Shown here one piece after another: positions 45,330 to 56,379 of a stretch of DNA of 64,000 bases. Each line of letters opens with the position of its first letter. The stretch's first letter is position 1. Source of the stretch: Manihot esculenta (taxonomy: Eukaryota; Streptophyta; Magnoliopsida; Malpighiales; Euphorbiaceae). A program made the position numbers and the translations under genes. The notes below the pieces were generated by a model. It made no database searches. It saw nothing but the letters and a program-made list of their open reading frames with translations, and was not told the origin of the DNA. The stretch covers positions 3,224,001 through 3,288,000 of the forward strand of contig NC_035170.2 of assembly GCF_001659605.2 (NCBI RefSeq). Direction: 5' to 3'.

Positions 45330-46140
45330 CTGCACAAACACAAACAAAATCAAATTTTTCAGTAAAGAAGCTCATTTGTTATTTTATCGTATCACTATCA
45401 AAAGAAGAGTGGCAATGAACTTGCTTATGCTTACAAGATCATAACATAAAGAAAAATAGAACTATTATTTTGTTATATTCCTTTCTTTCTTAGCATGTTG
45501 AATTTACGGACATATTGTAGCATCTTTAAGATAATTGCAGTTCACGCAGATAATTGCACATCCTATAATGAACAAGGTACTGACTAATGTAATTAACTCA
45601 AACTAGTAAAACCAGTGAAAATAGGTTATCCAATACTACACTGAGCTCAACTAAAGAACATGATGCAATGCCTCAATATAGTAGCATTAGTATATCAGAC
45701 ACATTTCATGGAATTGAGCAATGCTGAAATGAACACATCCCAGATAGCAAATTCACTATATAAAAAAAATCTTAAGGAGGAAAAAAAAATGACAGAAGAG
45801 AAGCGATCGCAGTGGGATTCGAACCCACGACCTTTAGATCCGGAGTCTAACGCGATATCCACTCCGCTATGCGATCGCGTATATTCATATGATTCGCCCT
45901 TTTCAATTTAATAGTTGAAAATCAGTAAACTCCAAAAGAGAAAATCGCAACAAATTCTAAGCACAATCCCTAGTAAGAGAGAAAATATAATTCGGATACA
46001 TTTCAAGCGACCAAAAAAAAGAATAATGAAAAAAGGTAGCTTAAATGTCGTTATTTGATCCAAACAGAACACAGTTAGATCTGTGATACGATCCGAGTGT
46101 CTAGCACGGGATGAAGAGAAAGAGAGATGAAGGATGTTAC
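45330..46140 (-). other. Inferred OST4 5'UTR intron
   Basis: Acceptor CAG at 45330-45332 next to the ATG and donor CCAAAAG|GTAACAT at 46140. Length 811 bases. It contains a tRNA-Arg gene in the same orientation. Inferred from splice signals; no transcript was seen. Confidence 0.55.
45804..45876 (-). tRNA. tRNA-Arg (CCG)
   Basis: A 73-nt cloverleaf with acceptor GATCGCA / TGCGATC, anticodon stem TTAGA-CTCCGGA-TCTAA (anticodon CCG), T arm GTGGG-TTCGAAT-CCCAC and discriminator G. No intron. It decodes CGG. It lies inside the inferred OST4 leader intron, on the same strand. A T-run downstream on the minus strand (AAAAAAAAA at about 45781-45789 on the plus strand) is a good terminator. Confidence 0.95.
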
Positions 46141-46340
46141 CTTTTGGCTGATTCGAGGGGGAGTAAGCCAAAAAAGTGAGTAGACGCAGATCTCAATAAC
46201 CTTGAGTGTAAAGCGTCTCCTTCCAATTGACGGAGATGTTTTTGTAGCGGAGCCGGAGAGGTTAAGAAAGGGATGAGTTGTTCCTAATGCAAGTTTTTGA
46301 AGCTTAAATCTTGATGGACAAACACGTAGATAGCCCATGA
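46141..46340 (-). other. Probable OST4 5'UTR exon
   Basis: A GC-richer stretch upstream of the donor at 46140. It has an ATG frame from 46338 that reads through the donor, so it is either a uORF or chance. Transcription probably starts near or before 46340. Beyond it (46400-47061) is AT-rich DNA with a family M MITE. Confidence 0.4.
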
Positions 46341-46479
46341 TTATGTAGATTTTCGTTTCTGTATTTTTACCTGAACTGGACCCATCAACGTCTGGGCTGG
46401 GCTCCTCTCTGCACCGAAGCTATTATTATTATTTAGCCCCAAATACTATAAAAAAACAGAAATTCATTAATTCATCATT

Positions 46480-46890
46480 CAATTTTGAAATTATTCTAAA
46501 ATATTTCTAAAGAAATATTAAAAAATTATCAATCACTTTTCATTTTATTAATTAAATTATATAATAATTAATTATCAATTAAAAAAATTAATATAGTAAA
46601 AGTATTTTTAAAATATTTTATTAATTACTTAATTAATTTTAATTATTATATATTTTACTATTTAATTTTTTAATTTAAAAAATTTATTAATTGATTTAAA
46701 AAATCTACTAATTTTTTTCTTATTTTAAATTTTTTAATAATATTTAATAGTTAAAATTAACAAAATTATTAAATAATAAATTTTTTAATACATCATAAAT
46801 ATTTTAATATATTTTTTGAAATAGAGAGATTAATTAATAAATTTTTTTATAATATAAGACTGAAATAATAAATTTTTAAAATAAAAATAT
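46480..46890. mobile_element. AT-rich fold-back MITE (family M), copy 3
   Basis: The same TTTAAAAAATTTATTAATTGATTT and AAATATTTTAATATATTTTT blocks as the other copies, in inverted halves; the ends are blurred. It lies about 140 bases upstream of the OST4 leader exon. Confidence 0.5.
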
Positions 46891-47061
46891 AAAATTACCT
46901 AATTTTTCTTTTTACTAATTATGTTATATTTATTTAAATATTTTTTTAATAGAAATACAGTAGGGAATCTATTCTTAAAAAATACATGTTATTTCAGTAG
47001 GTGGCACCCTCATGGATTAGAGGGGTGAAGAGAATATAACAAAACAATTGTACCAAAAATA

Positions 47062-47133
47062 TGTGGCTGCTGGGATTCGAGCCCAGGTCTCCACGGCCAC
47101 AACGTGGAATTCTTACCACTAAACTACAGCCAC
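47062..47133 (-). tRNA. tRNA-His (GTG)
   Basis: A 72-nt tRNA: acceptor GTGGCTG / CAGCCAC, anticodon stem CCACG-TTGTGGC-CGTGG (anticodon GTG), T arm CTGGG-CTCGAAT-CCCAG. The extra G at position -1 is added after transcription and is not encoded here. It lies between OST4 and SPO11-1, same strand. Confidence 0.95.
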
Positions 47134-47547
47134 AAGATGTTAAACATCTAAATCATATCACTTTAGTAGAATTTTTATTAATTATCATTTAAAGTACTTC
47201 TATTTTACGCGAACCAATCGTTTTAAGTCAGAGTTCAGACGCGGCACGGGCATGTTTTCCCTTCTAAGGGGGTAGTGCAACTCTACATTTGAGAATCAGT
47301 AAAACTTCAACTGGTCAACTTATCTTCTTATATAACTTTTGGGTGCCTAAATATTTGAGTGTATAAATTTCTCTGTTATAATTTCCTTTGATGCATTTCC
47401 AGACGTTGAAGCGTCAACTGGGAGACCAAGTCTAATGTCAGAGTTCCATATATTTTGTCCACATATGTCCAGTGAAGAATTTGACTTAACCTCTCAATGC
47501 TAGGTAGCTGCTACTTTATACCTTCTATTTCTTGGTTTGCCGTGCTG
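47134..47547. other. SPO11-1 3' flank
   Basis: Probably 3'UTR and terminator of SPO11-1. No other feature seen. Confidence 0.4.
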
Positions 47548-49659
47548 TTATATGTAATTGGCTTGCACAATTTTCTTCGCAATGTACTTCCCCAAATATT
47601 CGTATCCATGGAAGTATAGAGCCTCAATTTCTGCTCTTTTTCCACTTTGAATCATTATTGCCAATTCTTCCCTGTGGCTCTCCTGTCATGTAAGCATTTC
47701 ACTGATTAAAGATGCTTGTTTTTACTATTTTCATCATTTGAATATCAATGAAGCTTTAAATGCAATTGCACCGGTAAAATTTCTGAGGCCATCAAGCTAT
47801 TAGCAATCTGCAGGTCCCGTGGCTTTAACTGGACTAGTGATTCTTCAGGTATTAACTCTAGATCAGCCCCTCGCAGTCCCAACCACTTCACATTGCAAGC
47901 TGAACAAAAGGAAGAAATCTTTTAGGAAAATCCTGGACAAGGAGACGAGAATAAAATTTAGAACGATAATCAAGCACCATATCTGTATGCCTCCAGACCC
48001 ATCCCTATGCTTCCAAACTTGAAGGTGCATAGTATAGCTAATCCTGCTGGGTTCCTTAAAAGTTTCAAGAAATTATTTGCCAGCATTGACCATCTGTTAT
48101 ATGCAAATTGACAGGAGTAGAGACTAGAAGATCGTCTGTACCAGTCAACCAATGCCAAAATTGGCAATTCAGGGAAAGAGCGGCTCATTCGATGAAGAAG
48201 AAACCTATATGCATTTAATGATTAACAAAAATCAAAGGAATAGAATAGCTAAAACTATTATCACTTGTAACCCTTCTAAATTTCTGTTTTCTAATTTTTG
48301 TCAATTGTTCATAAGATACCTTGTGGCTATATCAGGGTACCCTTTAGCTGTAATGAGAATGCTAGGAATCTGACTGAAAACACGATCCTCAGCCAACCGC
48401 TGGAATATTGCGTGCTGCAAAACTCAAGAATACTGTACTTTGGAAACTGGGATGCCATTGTAAAATGTTCACAGAAGCACAATTATGACAAACAATTACC
48501 TTCTCCACCACAATGATGTAACGTGCATCCGTTGTCATAAGCAGTTTGTCTAACATATTCAAGTCACCAGAAATGGCATACCCAGAAGATCCACATTCAG
48601 CACAATCCACAACCTCTTGGTTTGGTTCCTAATCACATGTGAAATAGAGAAAAAAAAAAGGTGTAAGACTGAAAAAAGATCGGGCCTAATGCAGTCAATG
48701 CAGCTATAGGCTTCTGGCGAGCATCAGGTTGATGAATTAGTCACAAACAGAATGCCAAAGAGAAAATTAGGTGCCTGAAGCAACAAGCGCCCAGCAACAA
48801 CTCCTCTGCTAGAGGCCATGATTGCAAGACTATAACGGCTGCACCGAAGCAAGGCCACCAAATCTGTGACACAAATGGAAAATCGTGAGTATTCTGTTCT
48901 ATCAATTAAGAAAGAATAGCAAGACCCACAAAGGTGCAGAAATAAGGAGAGAATAAACCTTGGATTGTCCTGTTAACCTGCAACTGAGATGGGAAATAGT
49001 CAGGGGAAACACAAAGCAACTTGTAAAACAGCTCTCTCTGTGTGACCCTCTTTTCTTGAACCAGAACCTGAAAGCACACCTCCATCACCTTCCACACTGA
49101 ACTACCCGCAAAAATAAAAAGAAAAAGAAAAAAAAGGGTTTTAGTTCATGTTAACACAAAACAGAACATAAAACGAAGTGAAACGATTTGGCTTAGTACC
49201 TCTAACAAACGCCTTAGCTGCATTGGCTCTCATAAGAGACCTTGTACAAAATGAATGAGAGAGGAAAACCCACGAAAGATCAGTCAACAATCCATGACTT
49301 ACTCTGCTATTACTCGAAGTCCTTTTTATCTATTCAATTCAAAAAGGAATCTCCTCTTAATTTAACCTTTTAAAAAATAAAATTCAATCAGAAATGTGAT
49401 TGGATACCAGAGGAAGATCTGATATTGCAGGATCAGGAGAAGTCAAGATCCTGAGAAAATTGAGCACTGCAACTTCGATTCTGGCTCGAACCTTATGAAT
49501 TTGTCAAAATAGGGGGAAAAATAGATAAACAAACAGTTTTGATAAAGTGAGACTGAGCATTAGTAGCGCGATGAATACCTCAGAGGGAGTGAGGATATCG
49601 GCGTAGCAGAGTTGTTGATCGGAGAAGAACTTCAGCGATGATCTGCTCAGATTTTCCAT
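47548..49659 (-). CDS. SPO11-1: Meiotic recombination protein SPO11-1
   Basis: Topoisomerase VI A-type transesterase that makes meiotic double-strand breaks with SPO11-2 and MTOPVIB. Eleven exons: 49659-49579, 49491-49408, 49329-49200, 49096-48959, 48863-48775, 48628-48500, 48414-48320, 48204-48142, 48054-47978, 47899-47772, 47682-47548. All phases agree, giving 382 residues, slightly longer than the 362 I recall for Arabidopsis. Catalytic tyrosine about residue 155 in LLRCSRYSLAIMASSRG; Toprim acidic motif LALVDWNPAGLAIL; C-terminus IAKKIVQANYI. QEKRVTQRELFYKLLC before the tyrosine is typical of the TOP6A/WH domain. Intron 5 has a GC donor. The reading frame is intact, so it is probably functional. 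The divergent plant paralogue SPO11-2 is excluded by these motifs. Confidence 0.95.
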
Positions 49660-50869
49660 TACTTGTTTTGCTCTTTGGAATTAGAGAGAAATTAACAGTA
49701 TTGGAGAGTCTCTAATATGCGCTACTTGCGCGCGCGAGAAGAGAGTATTTGAATTCGGCTTCGACTTTGGAGTTCAGACTTAATTAGAAAAGAAAAAAAA
49801 AAAAAAAAAAGAAGAAAGAGATGTACTATTTGTCTATTTTACTAAAGTTTGTATATATATAGATAAAAGAGAAAAATTATTATTTAGTTGCTACATAAGG
49901 AAGAAATTTGTTTATTGATTTTCAGTTTTAAAAAATTTATTAATTAATTTTTTTATTAATTTTAATAGTTAATTATTTTACTATTTAAATTTTATAATTT
50001 TAAAAATTTTATTAGTTTATTCTTTAAATTTTTAAAAAGTATATTGTTTAAATTTTTTGTACTATAAATATTTTAAATTTTTTAATAATATTTAATCGTT
50101 AAATTTAATTAAAAAAATTAATTAATAAAATTTTTAAAATATTAAAAGTATTTTAATATATTTTTTAAGATAAAAAATTCAATTCATAAAATTTTCAATA
50201 ATATAAAGAAAATAATACAAAGTTCATGTGACGAAATCTTGTACATCTGAATAAACTTTCTGCCAAAAAAAAGGAGCAGCTTAATTACTTTCTCTTTCAA
50301 CAAAAGAAAATGGTGATACAATACCAGAGATTCTGCAATTACATCCTTGATGCATAATGGAGATGGCTTTTCTTATCAAGCTTTAATAACGATTGATGAA
50401 TTACTTTCAAACAATAATTTCCAAAAACATGTATTTCTGGCTAGCAACAAAGTTTTTTTAACATGTCATGAATTTTAATAATAAAAAACAAAAAAAAAGT
50501 TTCATAAACGACAACACTCAATAAAAGTACCATAAAATAAAAAATTAGTATTGAAATAGCACCATAATTAGATGCGGAATGACTTTTTATTTTAAAATAA
50601 AAAGTTTTTTTTTAAATAGTTTAATTTTTTTTTAATTAGAAAAATATTTTCTGTTCATTAAATTTATAAATATACTAAACGTGATAAAATATGAAATTTT
50701 TTTTTCTAAAAAAAATTCAATGAAATAAACTGAACCTGAAAATAGAAGCTACTTTTGGATGGGGACTCAAATCCTACTATAATCCTTTTTTTCTTTCTCT
50801 CGGTTTTGGTTTCTCACTTCTATCCTTTGGATAAATTTTTTTTTTCTTAATGGTATATATCTATAATGT
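49660..50869. other. SPO11-1 5' flank and AT-rich spacer
   Basis: A GCGCGCGC stretch at 49729-49736 and a long poly-A (49790-49811) lie just upstream of SPO11-1, then a family M MITE, then AT-rich sequence up to the LTR retrotransposon. No other gene. Confidence 0.45.
49866..50215. mobile_element. AT-rich fold-back MITE (family M), copy 4
   Basis: It starts near AGAAAAATTATTATTTAG and shares TTTTAAAAAATTTATTAATTAATTT and ATTTTAATATATTTTTTA blocks with the other copies. It lies about 205 bases upstream of the SPO11-1 start codon. Confidence 0.5.
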
Positions 50870-51386
50870 GGGCAAAATAAAATTGTACGGCTATTGATTA
50901 ATCTTACAAGAAAAAGAATGTGAGGGGATTGATGCCTATAGTAGCCGCTCCTTTGTTTAAGTCAATAAATTGAAAAATGGAACGAATGTAAGAAATTACT
51001 TAAAATTCAAGAGTAGTTGCGTAAAAATTACATATTTTTATCTTTATAATCATTATATTTTATACTTTAAAAAATATTATAATATTTTATAGAAATTCGG
51101 CGGGTGTCGGCTAATTGATAGGAGATTTCATTGGCTAATTGATCAGAGTTTCTGTGATTATAGGTGTATCGGGGATCTGCTGGATTGTATCTACTAATGA
51201 TAACTTTATGTGAAGACTCAGCTTATCCAGGAGAGTGTGAGTCTTGATAGAAAATCGGGTGTTATGATATCCCAATCTTCCTTTCTACAGATCGGACCAC
51301 GTATTGGCTTATTAGACCCTTACTATGTGACCCTATCTTATGATGACAGCTCATGACTTATTTTGAGCGATTGTTGTGTAATATCA
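50870..51386 (-). repeat. 3' LTR of the Tat-lineage element
   Basis: Aligns with 56380-56929 in order: AAGAAA-GAATG, GCTAATTGATAGGAGATTTC, TTATGTGAAGACTC, CATGACTTATTTTGA and the end TTGTGTAATATCA. On the minus strand it begins TGATATTACACAA. The outer edge is approximate. Confidence 0.72.
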
Positions 51387-51729
51387 GAGATCTCTCAACT
51401 GGTCTTCAATTCTTTATATACGAAAGTGACAATTGTTTTCACGATCTAGGGCATGTGGCTAATTTAGATTGGTTTTTTTCTATTCACGTCATTTCGTCTG
51501 CTTTTGCCCATTAATGATAACTGCCATGTTTCTCGAGTCACATTAAAGCCTGCCGTTGAAACTGCCATATAATAATCTTTCTTCTTCTCTAAATATCATT
51601 CTTTTTCTCACAACTGTCATCTTTGATTTAAAAAAGACTTAGTCACTCCTCTTTTTCGTTTATACTTCCTTGCTTTCACAGTAATTCATGTTTGCTTTTT
51701 TTCTTTTAAAATAAATAGGAATACTTCCT

Positions 51730-53602
51730 CTTCTCTCTTACTCCCAGTGAAAGTTCCGCCTCAAGCTCCTCCTCCGATGGCCCCATCCACGCCTCAACTC
51801 CTATTGTTCCACTGGGGGCGGCTTATGAAAGGAAAAGCAGCCTGATCAGTGACATTCCTTCTATACTAACATAGCAAGATGTAGATCACCTTCATGACAA
51901 ATACCAAATTCTCAAGAAATCTTATGCGTCTTTGCTCCATCCTCAAGCTTTCACACAGATGACCAAATCCTTGCGGAGGATACCATCATAGTCTATGAAG
52001 AGTAGCTAAAGGCGAGTTTTTGATTCCCCATGGACCTGTTTTGCCGAGGTCCTTCGATTCCATAAACTTTTAGTCACCCAGCTGCATCCCAACAGCTGGA
52101 GAATCTTAGCGGGCTTTCAGTTTATTTGTTTTAATAACAACATTGAGTCGAGCTTGGCCCTCTTCTCTCAACTGTATCAGTTGAGCACTGGAAGAAATGA
52201 GGAGTTTTGATTTTTCAATGGGAGAAAACGCTAGATACTATTTGACCGGATACCTTTTTCACTAAAGTGATGGAAGAACAAGTTCTTGATCCTCCATCAT
52301 TAGACGTCTAGGGGTTTTGGACGCCTCCAAATGAGTTAGAACATGTGAGTAGAGCTGAGGAACGATAGGGTCTAGCCACGAAGGGATGAGGAAGAAACTT
52401 TAGACTTCATCCAGGCCCCATCCCAGAAAATAGACATCACCAAGGTGGTGAGGAACGCCGTCTTATCTTGGTAGAGCCTTCTTCAGGTGAGCAGGTCTGC
52501 TCTGGATCCTCACCCGCCTAGCCTTCCTTGCCTTTAGGGAAAGCACATCTCTAGCTATCGAGCACGATATTTTCTTTCCGACTTCTTTTGTTCTTCAAAC
52601 TGCCTTACTTACTCATCTTTTGCTCTATGCAGATATGGTCAGGTCAAGAAATAAATTTGCCGAAGCAGCACGTACTACTCGAAAAGGCAAGGCTATTGCT
52701 GGGGCATCTAGTCTAGCTCCTAAACGAGCTCATTGGACGGATGAGATAATCATGCTTTCTCCTCCTCTACCCCCACCTATAATAGAATAGTCGGCCCCTT
52801 CTCAGCTCGAGTCTTCTACATGGGGTGCCTCTATAGCAGTCCCCGTCCCTGTTGAGCCCATTCCAACAAACGCAGGGGGTTGAGTCCTTATAGCCTCGTA
52901 GCATCCAACACCTGGCGCTAGCACTGACCTGGACGAACTTTCTTCTTGAGGAACCCAACCTGTCAATCCTAATAGCCAAGAATGCTTTGAGGCTAAGGGA
53001 CCGTCATCACCTAAACGACGTTGAGACATAAGCTTTTTGACAACATCATGCACTCTGCCATGGAGAGTGTCCTCTGTGTGTACATGGCCAAATAGCATAA
53101 CAAGACTCTAAGGTGAAAGTTTGAGGCTCAAGAGACAGACAGAAGACTCTTGGAAGAGGAATGCTCAAGGTTAAAGAATCAGATTAATGAAGTGGAGGAT
53201 ACCATGAAAGAGACACTGGAGTTGGTAGACAAGCTCCAGGTAGGCCTAGGTGAGGCCAATGCTTCCAAGCTTGTCCTTGAGAATTGAGCTAAGAGTGTTG
53301 AGGATCAAATGGCCATGCTTTAATGCCAAGTCCAGGAGTTATAGTCTCAGCTTGAGGGGGCATGGGTCGCCTCTTCCAAGATCGCTTAACTTGAAGTAGA
53401 ACTTCAATAGACGGTGGCCTGGGGCGGGGAGATATTCATACACGGGCAGGACTCTATCAAGAAAGAGCTCATCAGGCAATTTCCTATAGAAGACTTCTCC
53501 TGGATTGACGACATCTTCCCAGACAAGGAGGACTGGAACGAGGATGGACAAGACGAGGAAGGGGTAATTAAAGATAACCCTCCGACTCGGCTTCTACTGT
53601 AA
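51730..53602 (+). pseudogene. Antisense additional ORF of the Tat element (putative gypsy-type transposon domain)
   Basis: Plus-strand sequence, opposite to gag. At 52050-52330 a frame with three stops reads EVLRFHKLLVTQLHPNSWRI and then LAGFQFICFNN, the pattern of the plant putative gypsy-type transposon domain (Pfam family PF04195, named from memory). An intron-like acceptor (CTCTATGCAG) lies at about 52630. Then come a basic segment (RSRNKFAEAARTTRKGK), a coiled-coil-like stretch at 53100-53340, and an acidic C-terminus (FPIEDFSWIDDIFPDKEDW) ending at 53602. Stops and frameshifts show it is broken. The function of these aORF proteins is unknown. Confidence 0.6.
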
Positions 53603-53879
53603 TAGCAAATGATAAACCTATAACAAAAACTTGGGAGGAGATGACTGATGATGTCCCTCCAGCCCTGTAATACTCCTTTTTATTTGAATGAAAAATCTTT
53701 TCATTTTATTATTTTGACAAAGTTTGTATGATCAGTATTCGGCCATAACGCTCGTCCAATCATCATCAACAAAACTTAAATGATTTCTTTAAAAGATTGT
53801 TAAGGGGATAACACCTGACTATAATAGTGGCCATAAAATAATTAACTTAAAAAATGGGATCAACAAATGGACATGTGGC

Positions 53880-54720
53880 CTGCCGGACACCCGCCTTGTG
53901 GCCTGAGTGTGAAAAGCCTTAGAGAAATTTTCTATAACATGTGACTAACACCCAGTCTCGTGGCTTAGCGAATACCTACTTTGGGAATCAAATGCCTTAG
54001 AAATTTTTATATGGGATTAACACCCGGTTCATTGAACCTGGTGAATATCCGCCTTGCGGCCTGGGCATTAAATGCCTTGGAAATTTTTATATGGGATTAG
54101 CGCTTGGTTGTTGAGCCTGACGAATATCCACCTTGTGGTTTAGGCATCAAATGCCTCAAAAAATTTTATATGGGCCTGACACTCGGTCATATAGCCAGGC
54201 GATACCCGCATGGTAGCCTTGCCTTAGGAAATTATATGGGACTACCACCAAGTTCATTGAGCTAGTGGACACCCACCTTGTGGTCTAGGCATAAGATGCC
54301 TTGTTTAGTGGGATCCAGATTATGGCCTGGCGGAATTCACCTTATGGCTTAGCATAAGGTGCCTTATTTAGCGGGACTTAACACCCGGATTATGACCTGA
54401 TGAAACCTGCCTTGTGGCCTGGCATAAGATGCCTTATTTAACGAGTCTAACACCCAAATTAGGTGGCCTGGCAGATGCCTACCTTGTGGCCTGCCATAAG
54501 ATGCCTTATTTAGCGGGACTAACACCCAAATTAGGTGGCCTAGCGGATGCCCGCCTTGTGGCCTAGCATAAAATGCCTTGTTTGGTGAGACTAACACTTG
54601 GATTATGGCCTGATGGAACCCATCTTATGGCTTAGCATAAAATCTCTTGTTTAGTGGGACTAACACCAGGATTAGGTGGCCTAGCGGATGCCCACCTTGT
54701 GGTCTTACTCTTGTCTCCAC
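53880..54720. repeat. Tandem repeats in the 3' region of the Tat element
   Basis: About ten diverged units of 70-95 bases built on GGGACTAACACCC, a GGCCTGGCGGATGCCCGCCT variant, TTGTGGCCTGGCATAAGATG and CCTTATTTAGC. Units in the right half (54300-54720) are more alike than those on the left. Such arrays in the 3' untranslated region of Tat elements are known seeds of satellite DNA. Confidence 0.85.
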
Positions 54721-54889
54721 ACTTTCATTCGATGTTCCTGATAAAAAAGTTTGAAGAACATATCATAGTTTTGTTTATAACATTTCTATAAATGCCAAAC
54801 ATTCTTTCAGTTATCTAACTCGACCAATTTCAAAACTTTAGAGTTTGACTCAGAAGCTAAATATTTTGTGACGTTCTACTTCTATAGGC

Positions 54890-56296
54890 CCTTATTGCCA
54901 CTCGGTTTTAACCACATGAATAACCCCTTCAGGTTCCCTATCATGGGTGATTTCCTGAGTTGTTACCTCGGGTTTAGGTCTCCTCTCTTTCTTATTCTTT
55001 CTGGCGAAGTCTCAAAGTGTGTCATCCTTTATTAAGCTCTCAATCTCGTCTTTCAGTTGTTGGCACTCCTTCGTTGTATGTCCATAGTCTTCGTGAAAAT
55101 GGCAGCATCTAGTCCTATCTCGCTTTTCAGCTTTCTCAGAGTTGAGCTTGGGAGACCACCCGATATTCTTGTCGTTTTTTCTAATCCACATTAAAATATA
55201 TGTTCATGAGTCATTCAATGGAGTATAATTCTTATACTTACCTTAGCTATTCATTCTTTAGGAGACTAGGTAACTTCTATAGTCTCTCCCGTATACTTGC
55301 TTCTCCAGCTTTTGGTCTTGCTTTCGAATCGTCCTTTTGTCCTCTCTCAATGCTTGAACTTCATCATATAACCTGATGTATTTCTAGACTCTGTCCATTA
55401 GCTGTTGGTACGTAGCAGCTGGTATTCTTGATTAGGAAATCTATAAACTTGATGTTTCGTGTTTCTTTCTTTAACGCTTCACATGCTAACTTATGATTTA
55501 ATTCCACCATCTGTATTGCTTCTGGATTAAACCGTGAGATAAACCTCCTTAAAGACTCACCCTCTTCTTGGCAGGTCTTTCGCAAGTCAGAAAAGAGCTT
55601 TTTAGAAGATAGACAAGTAATAAACCTGGATTTGAAGAATGTAGCAAATTGTGTAAAGTTATGAATTAAACCTGAGCTCAAATATTGGTACCACTTCTGA
55701 GTCAAACCTGTGAGGGTGGACGGAAATACTTGGCACAACACAAAATCGTTGACGTATTGAAGCTGCATTGTCGCTCTAAAGATTGCTAGGTGACTCTTGA
55801 AAGCTATTGTCCCGTCATATTTATCCAAACTTGGGAGTTTAAACTTAATAGTAAAAGTTTTTGCTAGGATCTCATCTGAGAGAGACGAAGCATCATCCAT
55901 GCCAAAGTCTTCTTCCTGCCCTTTCTGGTACCTTTAAATAGCCCGTACTAGCTTTTAATCGACATTTTTTAGAGCATCGTCTGATGACTCTTCTTCCTCG
56001 AACTTGTCCTTTCCTTTGGACTGTGTTTTGATTACCTATTTTCGAGTCCTTGAGGTATCAATGAAGGCTTCCTCCCTTTCCTTGGGAGCCATGAATGACG
56101 CCTCCTTCCGAGTTTTGCGTTGCTCAAGAGTAGCCTGCAACTTTTTGATGTATTGGAGCATTTGCTCAATGTTCAGATTATTAAGATCTGCTTCGTTGAC
56201 CATAGATGGTGTGCTGTGTCTACTGCTAGGAGTGGAAGAAATGATAGCGTCCTTATTGGTAACAACCTTAGCAGTAGCTCGTGAACTGACGGCCAT
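54890..56296 (-). pseudogene. Tat-lineage gag
   Basis: From the ATG at 56296 (MAVSSRATAKVV) a first frame runs to 56036. After a break, a 178-codon open stretch (55900-55364) holds the retrotransposon gag domain, with KFKLPSLDKYDGT, FPSTLTGLTQKWYQYL and EEGESLRRFISRFN. Further on (about 55110-55066) a zinc-knuckle-like CHFHEDYGHTTKEC follows. Several stops and at least one frame change show it is defective. The gag packages element RNA. Protease should follow but the sequence passes into tandem repeats. Confidence 0.8.
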
Positions 56297-56379
56297 TTCA
56301 AGAGAGAGAAGAGATAATTCTTTTTAAGAGAAAGGGAGATAAGAGACCAGTTTTAATCCAAATTGTCAGGGAGAATTCA

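Noticed and set aside
46075..46338. 87-residue ORF upstream of OST4
   Set aside because: It crosses the inferred donor site and resembles no family; kept only as possible uORF sequence.
54364..54597. 77-residue ORF with internal repeats
   Set aside because: It only reflects the tandem repeat; the repeating peptide has no known relative.
53880..54720. CRISPR-like array
   Set aside because: The units are contiguous and diverged with no unique spacers, lie inside a retrotransposon, and the genome is a plant's.
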